DNA of 64,000 nt from JAEXOD01 sp964652025 (lineage in GTDB: Bacteria > Bacteroidota > Ignavibacteria > Ignavibacteriales > Melioribacteraceae). Shown here piece by piece: positions 1 through 8,374 of the stretch. Numbering within the stretch: position 1 is the stretch's first letter; the number at the start of each line of letters is the position of its first letter. Under the pieces are notes generated by a model. That model was given only the letters and a program-made list of their open reading frames with translations, was not told the DNA's origin and did no database searches. Location of the stretch: NCBI GenBank assembly GCA_964652025.1, contig CAZYZX010000001.1, positions 558,001 to 622,000 of the forward strand, written 5' to 3'. Both the position numbers and the translations under genes were made by a program.

Positions 1-475
1 CTTCATTAAAGGACTTAGTAGCAGAGTATACTGCACTAAATGGAGTTGGCATAAATGCTAATATTGAGCCCAAAAACACAATATTTCCCTTTTTTTGCAA
101 AATCATCTTGTCTATTATTAATTTTGTAATTACGGTGGGTGCTAAGCAATTTAGTTTTATCATATCTTTTAAAACATTTGCATCTTGCTTATAAAATTCA
201 CTAGATAATCCAAATCCAGCATTATTAATAAGATACTCAATGTTTTTATCTTTTGTTATTTCAGTAATTTTATTGTAATTATCTTCATTAGTTAGGTCTA
301 AGGCAGATACATCTACTTCTACCATAAATTTAGAAGTTAATTCTACTTTAATTTTATCTAACTCAAATTTATTTCTAGATATTAAAACTAAATTATAACC
401 TAACTCTGCAAATTTAATTGCAAAAGCTCTTCCAATTCCAGAGCTAGCGCCTGTTACTATAGCCCAATTTTTCAT
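1..475 (-). CDS. Short-chain dehydrogenase/reductase, 3' end outside the window
   Basis: This is the first 158 codons of a short-chain dehydrogenase/reductase (SDR); the 3' end lies beyond base 1. I translated it from the minus strand starting at the ATG at 475. The N-terminus carries the NAD(P)-binding motif TGASSGIG (residues 8-15), then NNAG near residue 87, a serine in LGSILAF and the catalytic YSATK (Tyr and Lys of YxxxK) near the cut end. These are the classical SDR fold elements in order. The substrate cannot be told from sequence; enzymes of this type act on ketones, alcohols or acyl chains. The gene is divergent from the acyl-activating fusion at 589, with 113 bp between the starts. 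Confidence 0.88.
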   Translation of the reverse strand, partial: MKNWAIVTGASSGIGRAFAIKFAELGYNLVLISRNKFELDKIKVELTSKFMVEVDVSALDLTNEDNYNKITEITKDKNIEYLINNAGFGLSSEFYKQDANVLKDMIKLNCLAPTVITKLIIDKMILQKKGNIVFLGSILAFMPTPFSAVYSATKSFNE

Positions 476-588
476 AAAAACTCTTTATATTTATTGAATA
501 TTTATACGTTTTGTTCATTATTGTTTGCAAATAATTTTATTTTAATAAGTTTTTTATTAAATTTAAAGTTCAAAATTTAGAGAAAAAT

Positions 589-3048
589 ATGTTCTTAAAA
601 AAATCCGAAAAAATAGCATTACACTATAAAGATTTACACCTAACTTACAATGAATTAATAAACAATATTAATAAATATTCATACCTAATTAAAAACAATG
701 CTACTAAAGTAGCCATATTTTCAGAAAATAGACCCGAATGGGTTTATGCTTTTTATGGGATATGGAAAAATAACAGTATTGTGATAACAATTGATTTTAT
801 GTCTGGGGCTGATGAAGTTGCTTACATTTTAAATGATGCACAACCCGAAATTGTATTTTGCTCGTCAGAAAATCATAAAATTCTTTTATCAATTAAAGAT
901 AAATTAAATTATAATCCTACATTTATAATTTTTGAAAATATAAATTTAAATGAAATACCTAACGATTACTCTGATTTAACAATATCTGATATTAATAAAA
1001 CCGCATTAATTATTTACACAAGTGGTACAACATCAACTCCTAAAGGGGTTATGTTATCTTATGATAACTTGCTTGCTAATATTGAATCTGTGGTTGATGC
1101 AAAGATTTATCATGAAAATATTAGAGTTATGGTCTTGTTACCTTTGCATCATGCCTTACCTCTTGTTGGTACTTTAATTGCGCCCTTATATGTTAATGCA
1201 ACTATAGCTTTTTCACCATCTCTTAATGCAGAAGATTTAATTGCTACACTACAAACTTATAAAATTACTCTAATTATTGGTGTTCCTCGTTTTTATACTC
1301 TTTTACGAAGAAAAATTAAAGATAAGATAAACGCTAAGTTTATTACCAGACTTTTGTTTAAAATATGTGAAAAAATTGATTCTTACAAGTTTTCTAAAAT
1401 TATTTTTGGTAAAGTTCATAGAAATTTTGGTGGTCATTTAGAAACTTTAGTTTGCGGTGGGGCTGCTTTAGATTATGAAGTTGAAAGAGATTTTAGAACA
1501 CTTGGATTTGAGATTTTGGTTGGTTATGGTATGACTGAATGTGCCCCAATGATAAGTTTTCCAAGACCTGGTAAAGCTAAAATTGGTGCATCTGGTCAAA
1601 AGCTTTTTTGCAATGAAATAAAAATTGTAGATAGTGAAATTGTTACACGTGGCAGAAATGTTATGCAAGGCTACTATAACAAGCCAAAAGAAACTGAGGA
1701 TATAATTAAAGATGGATGGCTTTATACAGGTGATTTGGGATTTTTAGATGATGAAGGTTATTTATTTATTACTGGTCGAAAAAAAGAGTTAATTATTCTT
1801 TCTAATGGTAAAAATATAAGTCCTATTGAAATTGAAGAAAAAATTTCCTCTGTTTCTGATATCGTGCATGAATGTGCAGTTTTTGCTAAAGGTGATGCAA
1901 TTCATTTAATCATTCACCCAGATAAGAATAAAATTAATAATTTACAGAAAAATGAATTAGATGATTACATTAAATGGAATTTAGTAGATATTTACAATCA
2001 AAAAGCTACACCATCCAAAAAAATATCAAAATTTTATGTTGTTTTTGAAGATTTACCAAGAACACGACTTGGCAAAATTAAACGTTATGAATTAGATAAA
2101 TTTTTAACAAATTTAGACTCCTCTGATAAAGTTAAAGTTGAAGAACCTAATTTTGAAGAATATAAAATTATAAAATCTTATTTAAAAGATTTAAAGACAA
2201 TTGATATTAATCCACAAGACCACTTGGAAATTGACTTGGCATTAGATTCTTTAGATAAAGTTAGTTTCCAATTATTCATAAAGTCAACATTTGGAATAGA
2301 TATTCCTTCGGAAAATTTTGGTAAGTTTAAAAATGTTACAGAGCTAAGTGAGTTTGTTAAAAATAATAAACAAAAAATTGAAACTGAAAATATAGACTGG
2401 AGTAACTTATTTAAACAAAAAGTTGAACTAAAGTTACCTAAAAGCTGGTTTACACATGGTTTACTAAAAAGTATTTCAAAATATTTATTAAAAATTTATT
2501 TTAGAATTACAAGCGAAGGAATTGAAAATTTACCCGATGGCCCAGCGATTATAACACCTAATCATCAAAGCTTTATAGATGGATTATTTGTTTCAATGTT
2601 CCTTAAAAATTCACAATTAAAAGACCTTTATTATTATGCTAAAGAAAAGCATGTTAATACTAGATTATTAAAATTTATTACTGATAAGCATAATGTGATA
2701 ATAATGGATTTAAATAAAGATTTGATGAATTCATTGCAAAAACTTGCGGAAGTATTAAAGCAAGGGAAAAAAATAATGATTTTTCCAGAAGGAACAAGGT
2801 CTAAAGATGGTGAGCTTGGAACATTTAAGCGTGCGTTTGCTATACTTGCAAGAGAGTTAAATGTTCCGGTTGTTCCGGTATTAATTAAAGGAGCTTACGA
2901 AGCTTTGCCTTCTGGTTCTTTATTCCCTAAGCCATTAAAATCAATAAAAATAAAATTTTTAAAACCCGTTAATCCCAATGGTCATAGTTACGACACATTA
3001 GTTAACGAAGTATTTAACTTATTAGATAAAGAATTACGTGCTGTTTAG
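589..3048 (+). CDS. Acyl-activating enzyme / acyl carrier / PlsC acyltransferase fusion
   Basis: An 819-residue protein with three domains in a row. Residues 1 to about 500 are an AMP-forming ligase of the long-chain acyl-CoA/acyl-ACP synthetase kind, with the P-loop YTSGTTSTPKGV at 143-154 and YTGDLG further on. About 520-590 is an acyl-carrier-like domain with the phosphopantetheine site serine at 554 in LALDSLD. About 630-819 is a PlsC-type glycerolipid acyltransferase with NHQSFID (His659, Asp664; HX4D) and FPEGTRS at 732-738. The architecture suggests that a free fatty acid is adenylated, loaded on the built-in carrier, then passed to a lysophospholipid. E. coli Aas has the same activities in reverse order and without its own carrier domain. 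The protein is probably membrane associated. It stands alone and converges with the PduT gene, with 3 bp between stops. Confidence 0.85.
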   Translation: MFLKKSEKIALHYKDLHLTYNELINNINKYSYLIKNNATKVAIFSENRPEWVYAFYGIWKNNSIVITIDFMSGADEVAYILNDAQPEIVFCSSENHKILLSIKDKLNYNPTFIIFENINLNEIPNDYSDLTISDINKTALIIYTSGTTSTPKGVMLSYDNLLANIESVVDAKIYHENIRVMVLLPLHHALPLVGTLIAPLYVNATIAFSPSLNAEDLIATLQTYKITLIIGVPRFYTLLRRKIKDKINAKFITRLLFKICEKIDSYKFSKIIFGKVHRNFGGHLETLVCGGAALDYEVERDFRTLGFEILVGYGMTECAPMISFPRPGKAKIGASGQKLFCNEIKIVDSEIVTRGRNVMQGYYNKPKETEDIIKDGWLYTGDLGFLDDEGYLFITGRKKELIILSNGKNISPIEIEEKISSVSDIVHECAVFAKGDAIHLIIHPDKNKINNLQKNELDDYIKWNLVDIYNQKATPSKKISKFYVVFEDLPRTRLGKIKRYELDKFLTNLDSSDKVKVEEPNFEEYKIIKSYLKDLKTIDINPQDHLEIDLALDSLDKVSFQLFIKSTFGIDIPSENFGKFKNVTELSEFVKNNKQKIETENIDWSNLFKQKVELKLPKSWFTHGLLKSISKYLLKIYFRITSEGIENLPDGPAIITPNHQSFIDGLFVSMFLKNSQLKDLYYYAKEKHVNTRLLKFITDKHNVIIMDLNKDLMNSLQKLAEVLKQGKKIMIFPEGTRSKDGELGTFKRAFAILARELNVPVVPVLIKGAYEALPSGSLFPKPLKSIKIKFLKPVNPNGHSYDTLVNEVFNLLDKELRAV

Positions 3049-3051
3049 ATA

Positions 3052-3603
3052 TTAAATCATTTCGCTCAATAATTCTGGACGTGGTGAGGCTATGACTATT
3101 TTATTAACTAATAATCCCCTCTTACCAATAATATAAGCGCCAGCTTCAACAGCACTAGTTACAGCCGCAACTTCACCTGTTAATGTGCAAAATGCTTTAC
3201 CCCCAAGTGCCATAGCTAATCTAATTTCTATTAATTTTACATTGCTCGCTTTTACAGCAGCATCCGCTCCTTCAATTAAAGATGCAACTGAATAAGCTTC
3301 TAATATACCAAGTGATTCTAATTTATCCACCTTATTATGACCAGCAATTGCCGGGAAAATATCTGGATGTACATTAGGAATAACAAAAGTATCTATAACA
3401 GAAAAATCTAAGTTATTAACAGCTGCATCAACACTTGTTTGTACTGCTGCAACATCACCCCCAATTAAAACCATATATTTACCAGAGCATATAGACCTAG
3501 ATAATATTAATTCAACTTGAGAAGTTTTTAACATAATATCTGCTGCTAACATTCCGCTAGCAATGCTGGATAACTCTATTAATCCTAAAGAATTCATTTC
3601 CAT
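3052..3603 (-). CDS. pduT: PduT-type tandem-domain microcompartment shell protein (BMC-T)
   Basis: At 183 residues with two consecutive BMC folds (about 5-90 and 95-180), this matches PduT, which forms pseudohexameric trimers in bacterial microcompartment shells. Conserved landmarks are SLGLIELSSIASGM at the start, ICSGKY with Cys39, GGDVAAV, then ESLGILEAYSVAS opening the second domain and GGKAFCTLTGEV. In PduT the cysteine at this position lines the trimer pore and holds a [4Fe-4S] cluster thought to move electrons across the shell; that role is known for the family and inferred here. The gene lies 1 bp after pduS in the same operon. No hexameric BMC-H, pentameric BMC-P or signature enzyme gene is in the window. 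AAGG six bases before the first ATG supports the start. Confidence 0.9.
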   Translation of the reverse strand: MEMNSLGLIELSSIASGMLAADIMLKTSQVELILSRSICSGKYMVLIGGDVAAVQTSVDAAVNNLDFSVIDTFVIPNVHPDIFPAIAGHNKVDKLESLGILEAYSVASLIEGADAAVKASNVKLIEIRLAMALGGKAFCTLTGEVAAVTSAVEAGAYIIGKRGLLVNKIVIASPRPELLSEMI

Positions 3604-3604
3604 A

Positions 3605-4918
3605 TTATACCTTACTAATTATTACATATTCATTTGAAACAGTAACTACTTTACCACTAATAGATGCGTGTATATTTGCGCCTAATTTACCATCTTCATT
3701 TTTTATTATTAAGTCCCCTTTTTCTACTTTATCTCCAACCTTAACTATTGGAACAGATGGCGCCCCAACATGTTGTTTAGTCAAAATTTTTACAGTTGCT
3801 ACTTCAGGTTTTAAATCAACATAAGGTGTTTTTACTTCGAATTTTTCTAAATCTAATCGTTTTAATAATTGTTTTATCGGTACTCTTCTACCATCTTTAA
3901 CAGGATGTACTTTAACAGGTTTTGATTGTATATATTTAAAGCCTTGTTTTTTCATTTCATCTTTACTTTGTAAACATGCTTCACGTGGATATAAATCCTC
4001 TGGGCATGCATATAATGAACATAAACCACAAGCACAACATAAATCAGCGTATTGGTTCCAAAGCTCTTTACCACTTGTTGTAAATACTAAACTTCTCATA
4101 ACTTTATGAGGTTGTACGTCATAACCTAATAAATACCTTGGACAAAATTCTGTGCAATAGCTGCATTGGTCACAAGCTGATTTACCAATTCTATTCATGC
4201 TTTCAATTGGTCTATTCATTCTAGTTATTAGATAATGATCTATTGGTAAAAGTATTATCCCTGCTGTTGTTTTAGTAACAGTTTCATCTAAATCATATGT
4301 TAGTCTACCCATTAAAATACCACTAACATAAATAGCAAATTCTGATTTTGTACTTCCACCAGCTAATTTAATTAAATCCCTAAACGATGTACCAATTGGA
4401 ACAAAAAATGAGCTTGGCTTTTTTACAAGTCCAGTTACTCCAACAAATTTTTCAGTAAGTGGAATATTATTATAAGCATTATAAACATTATAAAAAGTTT
4501 CAACATTATTTACAACACAACCAACATCTAATGGAATACCATGTGGAGGGATTAGCCTTCCTGTTGCGGCATAAACCAATTCATATTCATCACCAGCCGG
4601 GTAATAATCACCCAATAAGCACATTTCTATGTTACTACCTAAATTTTTTGATATATTAGCTACTGCAGAAACATTTTTTTCTTTTATTCCAAAATACCCT
4701 TTTTTAGCACCGGTATTTTCCATCATCAATTCCATTCCCTTAACAATTTGTTCCGGAAAGTTAACCATTAATTCATAGTCTTTATGTATTAAAGGTTCAC
4801 ATTCGGCACCGTTAGCTAAAACGTACTCAACTTTAGATTTAGCTTTAATGTGAGTTGGAAATCCAGCACCACCAGCACCAACAATTCCGGCATTATAAAT
4901 TAATTCCGATAAATTCAT
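3605..4918 (-). CDS. pduS: PduS-like Fe-S flavoprotein (RnfC/SLBB family)
   Basis: This 437-residue protein belongs to the PduS/RnfC family. In Pdu microcompartments PduS is a flavin and Fe-S reductase, proposed to reduce cobalamin or to pass electrons to PduT. The N-terminus has the RnfC signature GAGGAGFP (14-21) and NGAECEPL. A ferredoxin-like region has Cys249, 252, 255 and 259 (CxxCxxCxxxC) and a second set at Cys294, 297, 300 and 305. The C-terminus (about 375-437) looks like a lipoyl-type barrel-sandwich domain. Length is close to PduS (about 450). SD AAAGGA lies five bases before the ATG. Spacing is 1 bp on both sides, to the SpoIIE-type phosphatase and to pduT, so the three are very likely co-translated. 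The partner cofactor is not shown by sequence. Confidence 0.88.
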   Translation of the reverse strand: MNLSELIYNAGIVGAGGAGFPTHIKAKSKVEYVLANGAECEPLIHKDYELMVNFPEQIVKGMELMMENTGAKKGYFGIKEKNVSAVANISKNLGSNIEMCLLGDYYPAGDEYELVYAATGRLIPPHGIPLDVGCVVNNVETFYNVYNAYNNIPLTEKFVGVTGLVKKPSSFFVPIGTSFRDLIKLAGGSTKSEFAIYVSGILMGRLTYDLDETVTKTTAGIILLPIDHYLITRMNRPIESMNRIGKSACDQCSYCTEFCPRYLLGYDVQPHKVMRSLVFTTSGKELWNQYADLCCACGLCSLYACPEDLYPREACLQSKDEMKKQGFKYIQSKPVKVHPVKDGRRVPIKQLLKRLDLEKFEVKTPYVDLKPEVATVKILTKQHVGAPSVPIVKVGDKVEKGDLIIKNEDGKLGANIHASISGKVVTVSNEYVIISKV

Positions 4919-4919
4919 A

Positions 4920-6155
4920 TTAATCCTTTCGCTTAATAACTACTATAGTTTTATCATCTTGGTATTGGCTTTTACTTGTTGAAAATATATTTACATCATC
5001 CAATATAGTGTAACAAAGTTCACGAGGTGATAAATGATAATTCTTTTTTATAATATTTTCTAAACGTTTTTCTTCGTATAACTCAAATTTTTCATTGGCA
5101 GATTCAACAATTCCATCAGTATAAATTACTAACACATCGCCTTTATTAAAATTAATACTATCTGTATCATATTTAGAGTGTGGAGCTGGTCCTAATAATG
5201 GTCCTGTAGGGTCCAAATATATTATTTGTTTATCTTTTGCTCTTAAAAACATTGGCGGATTATGACCACCATTAGCATATAAGCATAAACCTTTTTTGTC
5301 ATTAGAAATTTCTGCATAAAACAAAGAAGTAAATCTATCATCACTAAAAATTTTGTTTATTAACTCATTCATTCTATTAAATAGTGGTGATATCTTTATT
5401 TGAAATGTACATGCCATTCGTAATGCGCCGGAAATATACATAGCTTCTGCCGCAGCACTTAACCCTTTAGAAGCTGCATCACCAACTGCAATTCCTAAAC
5501 GAGATTCATCATCTCCAATCTTAAGATAATCAAAAAAATCCCCACCTAAAGTTTGCGCTGGTATAGTTACTCCAAATAATTCATATCCATAAAAATTTAA
5601 TTCATGTTCGGGTAATATACTCCTTTGCAATTCTTTTGCTTTATCTAAATCTTCTATTAAATTTTTTCTACTATCATATAAACGACGTTCATTTATCTTT
5701 TGAGTTAATACAGTAGCAACTATATTTAGTGTATATCGTAGCTCATCATCAATATTATCACTGTTTACAGCGATTAAATATTCATAATAATTTTTCCCAT
5801 TTACCTTTTTTTTGGTTCCTATGCCAGAGGCACTATATCTAAAAATACCTTTTTTTTGTAATATTTTATTTGTTTCGTTAGCTAATATTGTTCTTTCAAT
5901 ACTAATTAAATCCAGTATAGGATATTCTTCAATTTTTAGCAAAAAATTTGGCTCTATTTTTTGTACATTACCAGTTTGATATAGTAATGTATAAGCTGCT
6001 TTTTCTGTATCTAAATGCCAAACTCTACCACCTGTAATATTTATTTCGGTATTTTTTAATAATTGTTCTACAACTTCTATTAAAAGTTCACTTTCACTTT
6101 CAAATTTTTTTGACGCAACTGTTTCAATTGTTCTGTAAAGTCTTTTTTGTTTCAT
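4920..6155 (-). CDS. SpoIIE/RsbU-type PP2C phosphatase with N-terminal sensor-like region
   Basis: A 411-residue PP2C-like serine/threonine phosphatase of the SpoIIE/RsbU class. Members usually dephosphorylate an anti-sigma-factor antagonist in a partner-switching cascade. The catalytic domain (about 180-411) has the metal-binding aspartates in GGDFFDY (Asp206), VGDAASKG (Asp226, usually GDVSGKG) and YTDGIVE (Asp347), plus YANGGHNPP. A linker about 155-185 with LQRSILP is typical. Residues 1-150 resemble a GAF-like sensor region, but weakly. No antagonist or anti-sigma kinase gene is in the window. It is the first gene of a tight operon with pduS and pduT, which is an unusual partner set; a regulatory link is inference. 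Confidence 0.88.
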   Translation of the reverse strand: MKQKRLYRTIETVASKKFESESELLIEVVEQLLKNTEINITGGRVWHLDTEKAAYTLLYQTGNVQKIEPNFLLKIEEYPILDLISIERTILANETNKILQKKGIFRYSASGIGTKKKVNGKNYYEYLIAVNSDNIDDELRYTLNIVATVLTQKINERRLYDSRKNLIEDLDKAKELQRSILPEHELNFYGYELFGVTIPAQTLGGDFFDYLKIGDDESRLGIAVGDAASKGLSAAAEAMYISGALRMACTFQIKISPLFNRMNELINKIFSDDRFTSLFYAEISNDKKGLCLYANGGHNPPMFLRAKDKQIIYLDPTGPLLGPAPHSKYDTDSINFNKGDVLVIYTDGIVESANEKFELYEEKRLENIIKKNYHLSPRELCYTILDDVNIFSTSKSQYQDDKTIVVIKRKD

Positions 6156-6185
6156 AAGAATTTTAATAATCTAATTAAAAAATAT

Positions 6186-6232
6186 AAGTAAAAATATACT
6201 AATCTAAAAATAAAGATTATATAATTTTACTT
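6186..6232. terminator. Nested AT-rich inverted repeat between the M64 gene and the phosphatase operon
   Basis: The 85 bp gap holds a nested palindrome. Outer arms AAGTAAAA (6186-6193) and TTTTACTT (6225-6232) enclose inner arms TAATCT (6200-6205) and AGATTA (6214-6219), with TATA runs between. On the minus strand it would fold after the M64 peptidase stop and is followed by T-rich sequence, so it may end that transcript and separate it from the phosphatase-pduS-pduT operon. It could instead be a regulator site for that operon. In such AT-rich DNA some of this pairing may be chance. Confidence 0.4.
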
Positions 6233-6240
6233 AAAAAATT

Positions 6241-7509
6241 TTATTTGGAATAATATTCAACCACTTTTTTAATAGCATTTACAGAAGGTAAATTAAAACT
6301 ATTTGCGGAAAGAGATTTCATTATGCTATCGTAAGATGGTCTATAAATTCCTTTAGGTATATATCCGCCACCTTCAAATACACCCAAACTATTTTTATAA
6401 ACCTCTTCATTTGGTGTTGGAATTGGAGTATCTTTAGATAAAAGATTTTTCCATTTGGATTCAAAATTAACTAATGTTGTTAAATTTGCTTCCCATGGTT
6501 CAACATCTAATGGATAAAAACCATCGTATGCAACATCGCTAGTGTAATATTCATCTCCTAATCCTGCTAAAGCGTGTCCAAATTCATGTATAAATATTTT
6601 ATCTGCCTTTGGATTTCTTGCTGCAATAGTTAAATAATAATTATATATTCCACCACCACCATATTTTTCTGTATTAACTAATATTACTATTTGATCGTGT
6701 GGAATATTCATTGCTACATCGGATACTGATTTATAATCATATGTCATTAAATATCTTTCGCTATCAAAAGTGTAAAATGTTGAATTAACTACTGTATTTT
6801 TCCATATATTATCACCCGGAATATCTGTCCCACTTTCTTCTGAATAAGATTCAACAGCCCAAATATTAATTTTATCTTTTAGTTGATTAAAAGGTTCAAT
6901 CGTAAAAAGATAATTTGCAAATGTTTTACAATCTTCTCTAAATTTGTTAAGTTCATCTTTGGTATATCCTTCTGCTACAAATAAAACATCTAATTTTTTA
7001 TTTACTTCCCCACTTTCGTGAACACTAAATTTATTAAAATTATATTTACTGTGTTGTTTAATAAAGTAATTGTTTGGTGAAGAAACATATTCAAAATTTT
7101 TAACAAATTCATTCTTCTTATCTCTTGTATAAAGTTCAATTCTAAATGAGTCTTTTGGCATGGGGAATGAAATTGATTCGGAAAAACTTCTAAAGGTTTT
7201 TTGAGCTTCTAAAGTAGTTTGCCACTCTCCAAATAATGTACAATAACCCTTAGAAAAAATTAATTTATTAGTCTTTTGGTCAAAAACTTTAAATAAATAT
7301 TTCCCAAAACCTAAATTATCAATTAGATTTGTTTTAGACCCATACCATTCATTACCTTCATACATTTCATCAAAACTTATTAGTTCAGAGGAATCATTAC
7401 CTGTTCTAAAGTAATCAAATCTTAAAGTTTTATTTGTAAAATAGTCATCATAATTTATTTGAGCAAAAATAAAAGAAGTACTAATAATAGTTAAAAATAA
7501 ATATTTCAT
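6241..7509 (-). CDS. Secreted M64-family zinc peptidase
   Basis: This 422-residue protein has a signal peptide at its N-terminus (hydrophobic 3-16, cleavage after ...FIFA). The peptidase domain of the M64 (IgA peptidase-like) family fills the second half, opening with LDVLFVAEGYT near 183-192. The zinc site is HEFGHALAGLGDEY with His308, Glu309, His312 and Asp319. An N-terminal jelly-roll-like region, typical of the family, precedes it. Unlike the M14 peptidase in this window, it ends without a T9SS sorting domain, so it is probably periplasmic or uses another route. The natural substrate is unknown. It follows pyrE by 22 bp on the same strand. Confidence 0.87.
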   Translation of the reverse strand: MKYLFLTIISTSFIFAQINYDDYFTNKTLRFDYFRTGNDSSELISFDEMYEGNEWYGSKTNLIDNLGFGKYLFKVFDQKTNKLIFSKGYCTLFGEWQTTLEAQKTFRSFSESISFPMPKDSFRIELYTRDKKNEFVKNFEYVSSPNNYFIKQHSKYNFNKFSVHESGEVNKKLDVLFVAEGYTKDELNKFREDCKTFANYLFTIEPFNQLKDKINIWAVESYSEESGTDIPGDNIWKNTVVNSTFYTFDSERYLMTYDYKSVSDVAMNIPHDQIVILVNTEKYGGGGIYNYYLTIAARNPKADKIFIHEFGHALAGLGDEYYTSDVAYDGFYPLDVEPWEANLTTLVNFESKWKNLLSKDTPIPTPNEEVYKNSLGVFEGGGYIPKGIYRPSYDSIMKSLSANSFNLPSVNAIKKVVEYYSK

Positions 7510-7531
7510 AACTTAATATCCTTAAATTAAA

Positions 7532-8101
7532 TTAAAATTTTTTTCTACTACCTGGTTTTACAAGTTCAATTCCTTGTTTACATAAAGGACATACATCAGG
7601 CGTATAAGAAATGACCTCTAAACTAATAGAGCTAATTTGTGGAACACCAAAATTTATTTTCCCATTACTTCTATCAACTAACATTCCTACGCCAACTAAT
7701 TCCGCTTCAGCATTTTTTACAATTTCAATTAATTCAAAAACAGAACCACCAGTTGTAACTACATCTTCACAAATTAGTACTTTTTCACCTTTGGAAAGCG
7801 AAAAACCTCTTCTAAGTGTTAGTTTATTATCTTCTCTTTCGGCAAAAATTGAGCGTTTTTTTAATTGTCTTGCTACTTCTTGACCAACAATAATTCCACC
7901 TAATGCGGGTGATAATACAGTATCAATATTATAATCGATAAAAAAGTCCGAAATTGTTTTACAAATAATTTCTGTTTTGTCTGGATACTGAAGTACCTTT
8001 GCACATTGAAAATATTGATTGCTATGCCTGCCCGAAGTTAATAAAAAATGCCCATTTAATAATGCCCCTGTTTCGTAGAAAATATCTAAAAATTTATTCA
8101 T
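7532..8101 (-). CDS. pyrE: Orotate phosphoribosyltransferase
   Basis: This 189-residue protein joins orotate and PRPP to give orotidine 5'-phosphate, the fifth step of pyrimidine synthesis. The PRPP-binding motif is seen as VLICEDVVTTGGSV, and the N-terminal GALLNGHFLLTSGRHSNQYFQ segment is typical of the PyrE group. A cysteine-bearing tail (CPLCKQG) near the end is common in this clade. The ATG directly abuts the stop codon of the pterin dehydratase gene, so translation is probably coupled. No other pyrimidine gene is in the window. Confidence 0.93.
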   Translation of the reverse strand: MNKFLDIFYETGALLNGHFLLTSGRHSNQYFQCAKVLQYPDKTEIICKTISDFFIDYNIDTVLSPALGGIIVGQEVARQLKKRSIFAEREDNKLTLRRGFSLSKGEKVLICEDVVTTGGSVFELIEIVKNAEAELVGVGMLVDRSNGKINFGVPQISSISLEVISYTPDVCPLCKQGIELVKPGSRKKF

Positions 8102-8374
8102 CTATTTCTCATTTAAAGTTTCAATTTTCTTTATTAACTCTATATCTTTAACAGTTAATTTGTTTTCAGAGTGAGTTGTTGTTAATATATCCAAAAATTT
8201 ATAATCGTGTAGATATAAATCTGGGTGATGATCTAAACTTTCTGCAATAAATGCTACTTGCACTAAAAAAGATACAGCAGCAGCAAAGTTATTAAAAACA
8301 AAAGTTTTGCGGAGAGTTTCTCCTTCTCTCCGCCAATTAAAATTATTTACCAAATAATCTATTTCGTTATTCAT
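8102..8374 (-). CDS. phhB: Pterin-4a-carbinolamine dehydratase
   Basis: A 90-residue protein matching the pterin-4a-carbinolamine dehydratase (PCD) family at full length. The active-site histidine pair is in AESLDHHPDLYLHDYKF, followed by the TTHSENKLTVKDIEL pattern (THxxxGLTxxD in the family). PCD recycles the 4a-hydroxy pterin made by aromatic amino acid hydroxylases, but no hydroxylase gene is visible here, and many bacterial PCD proteins have other or unknown roles. Its start overlaps the clpC stop by 8 bp and its stop abuts the pyrE start. Codons 14-22 hold a GC-rich hairpin with codons (CGG, CTC, CGC) that look rare for this DNA. Confidence 0.85.
   Translation of the reverse strand: MNNEIDYLVNNFNWRREGETLRKTFVFNNFAAAVSFLVQVAFIAESLDHHPDLYLHDYKFLDILTTTHSENKLTVKDIELIKKIETLNEK
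8309..8333. repeat. GC-rich hairpin inside the pterin dehydratase gene
   Basis: Perfect 8-base arms GCGGAGAG (8309-8316) and CTCTCCGC (8326-8333) flank a 9-base loop in otherwise AT-rich DNA. On the mRNA it lies about 42-66 bases after the start codon. The amino acids it encodes fit the family consensus (tryptophan followed by an LRKTF-like stretch), so it is unlikely to be an inserted element, though it could affect translation. Confidence 0.5.

Noticed and set aside
476..588. Divergent promoter region between the SDR gene and the acyl-activating fusion
   Set aside because: Several TATTGTTTG-like pieces are off by a base or have no partner element at the right distance.
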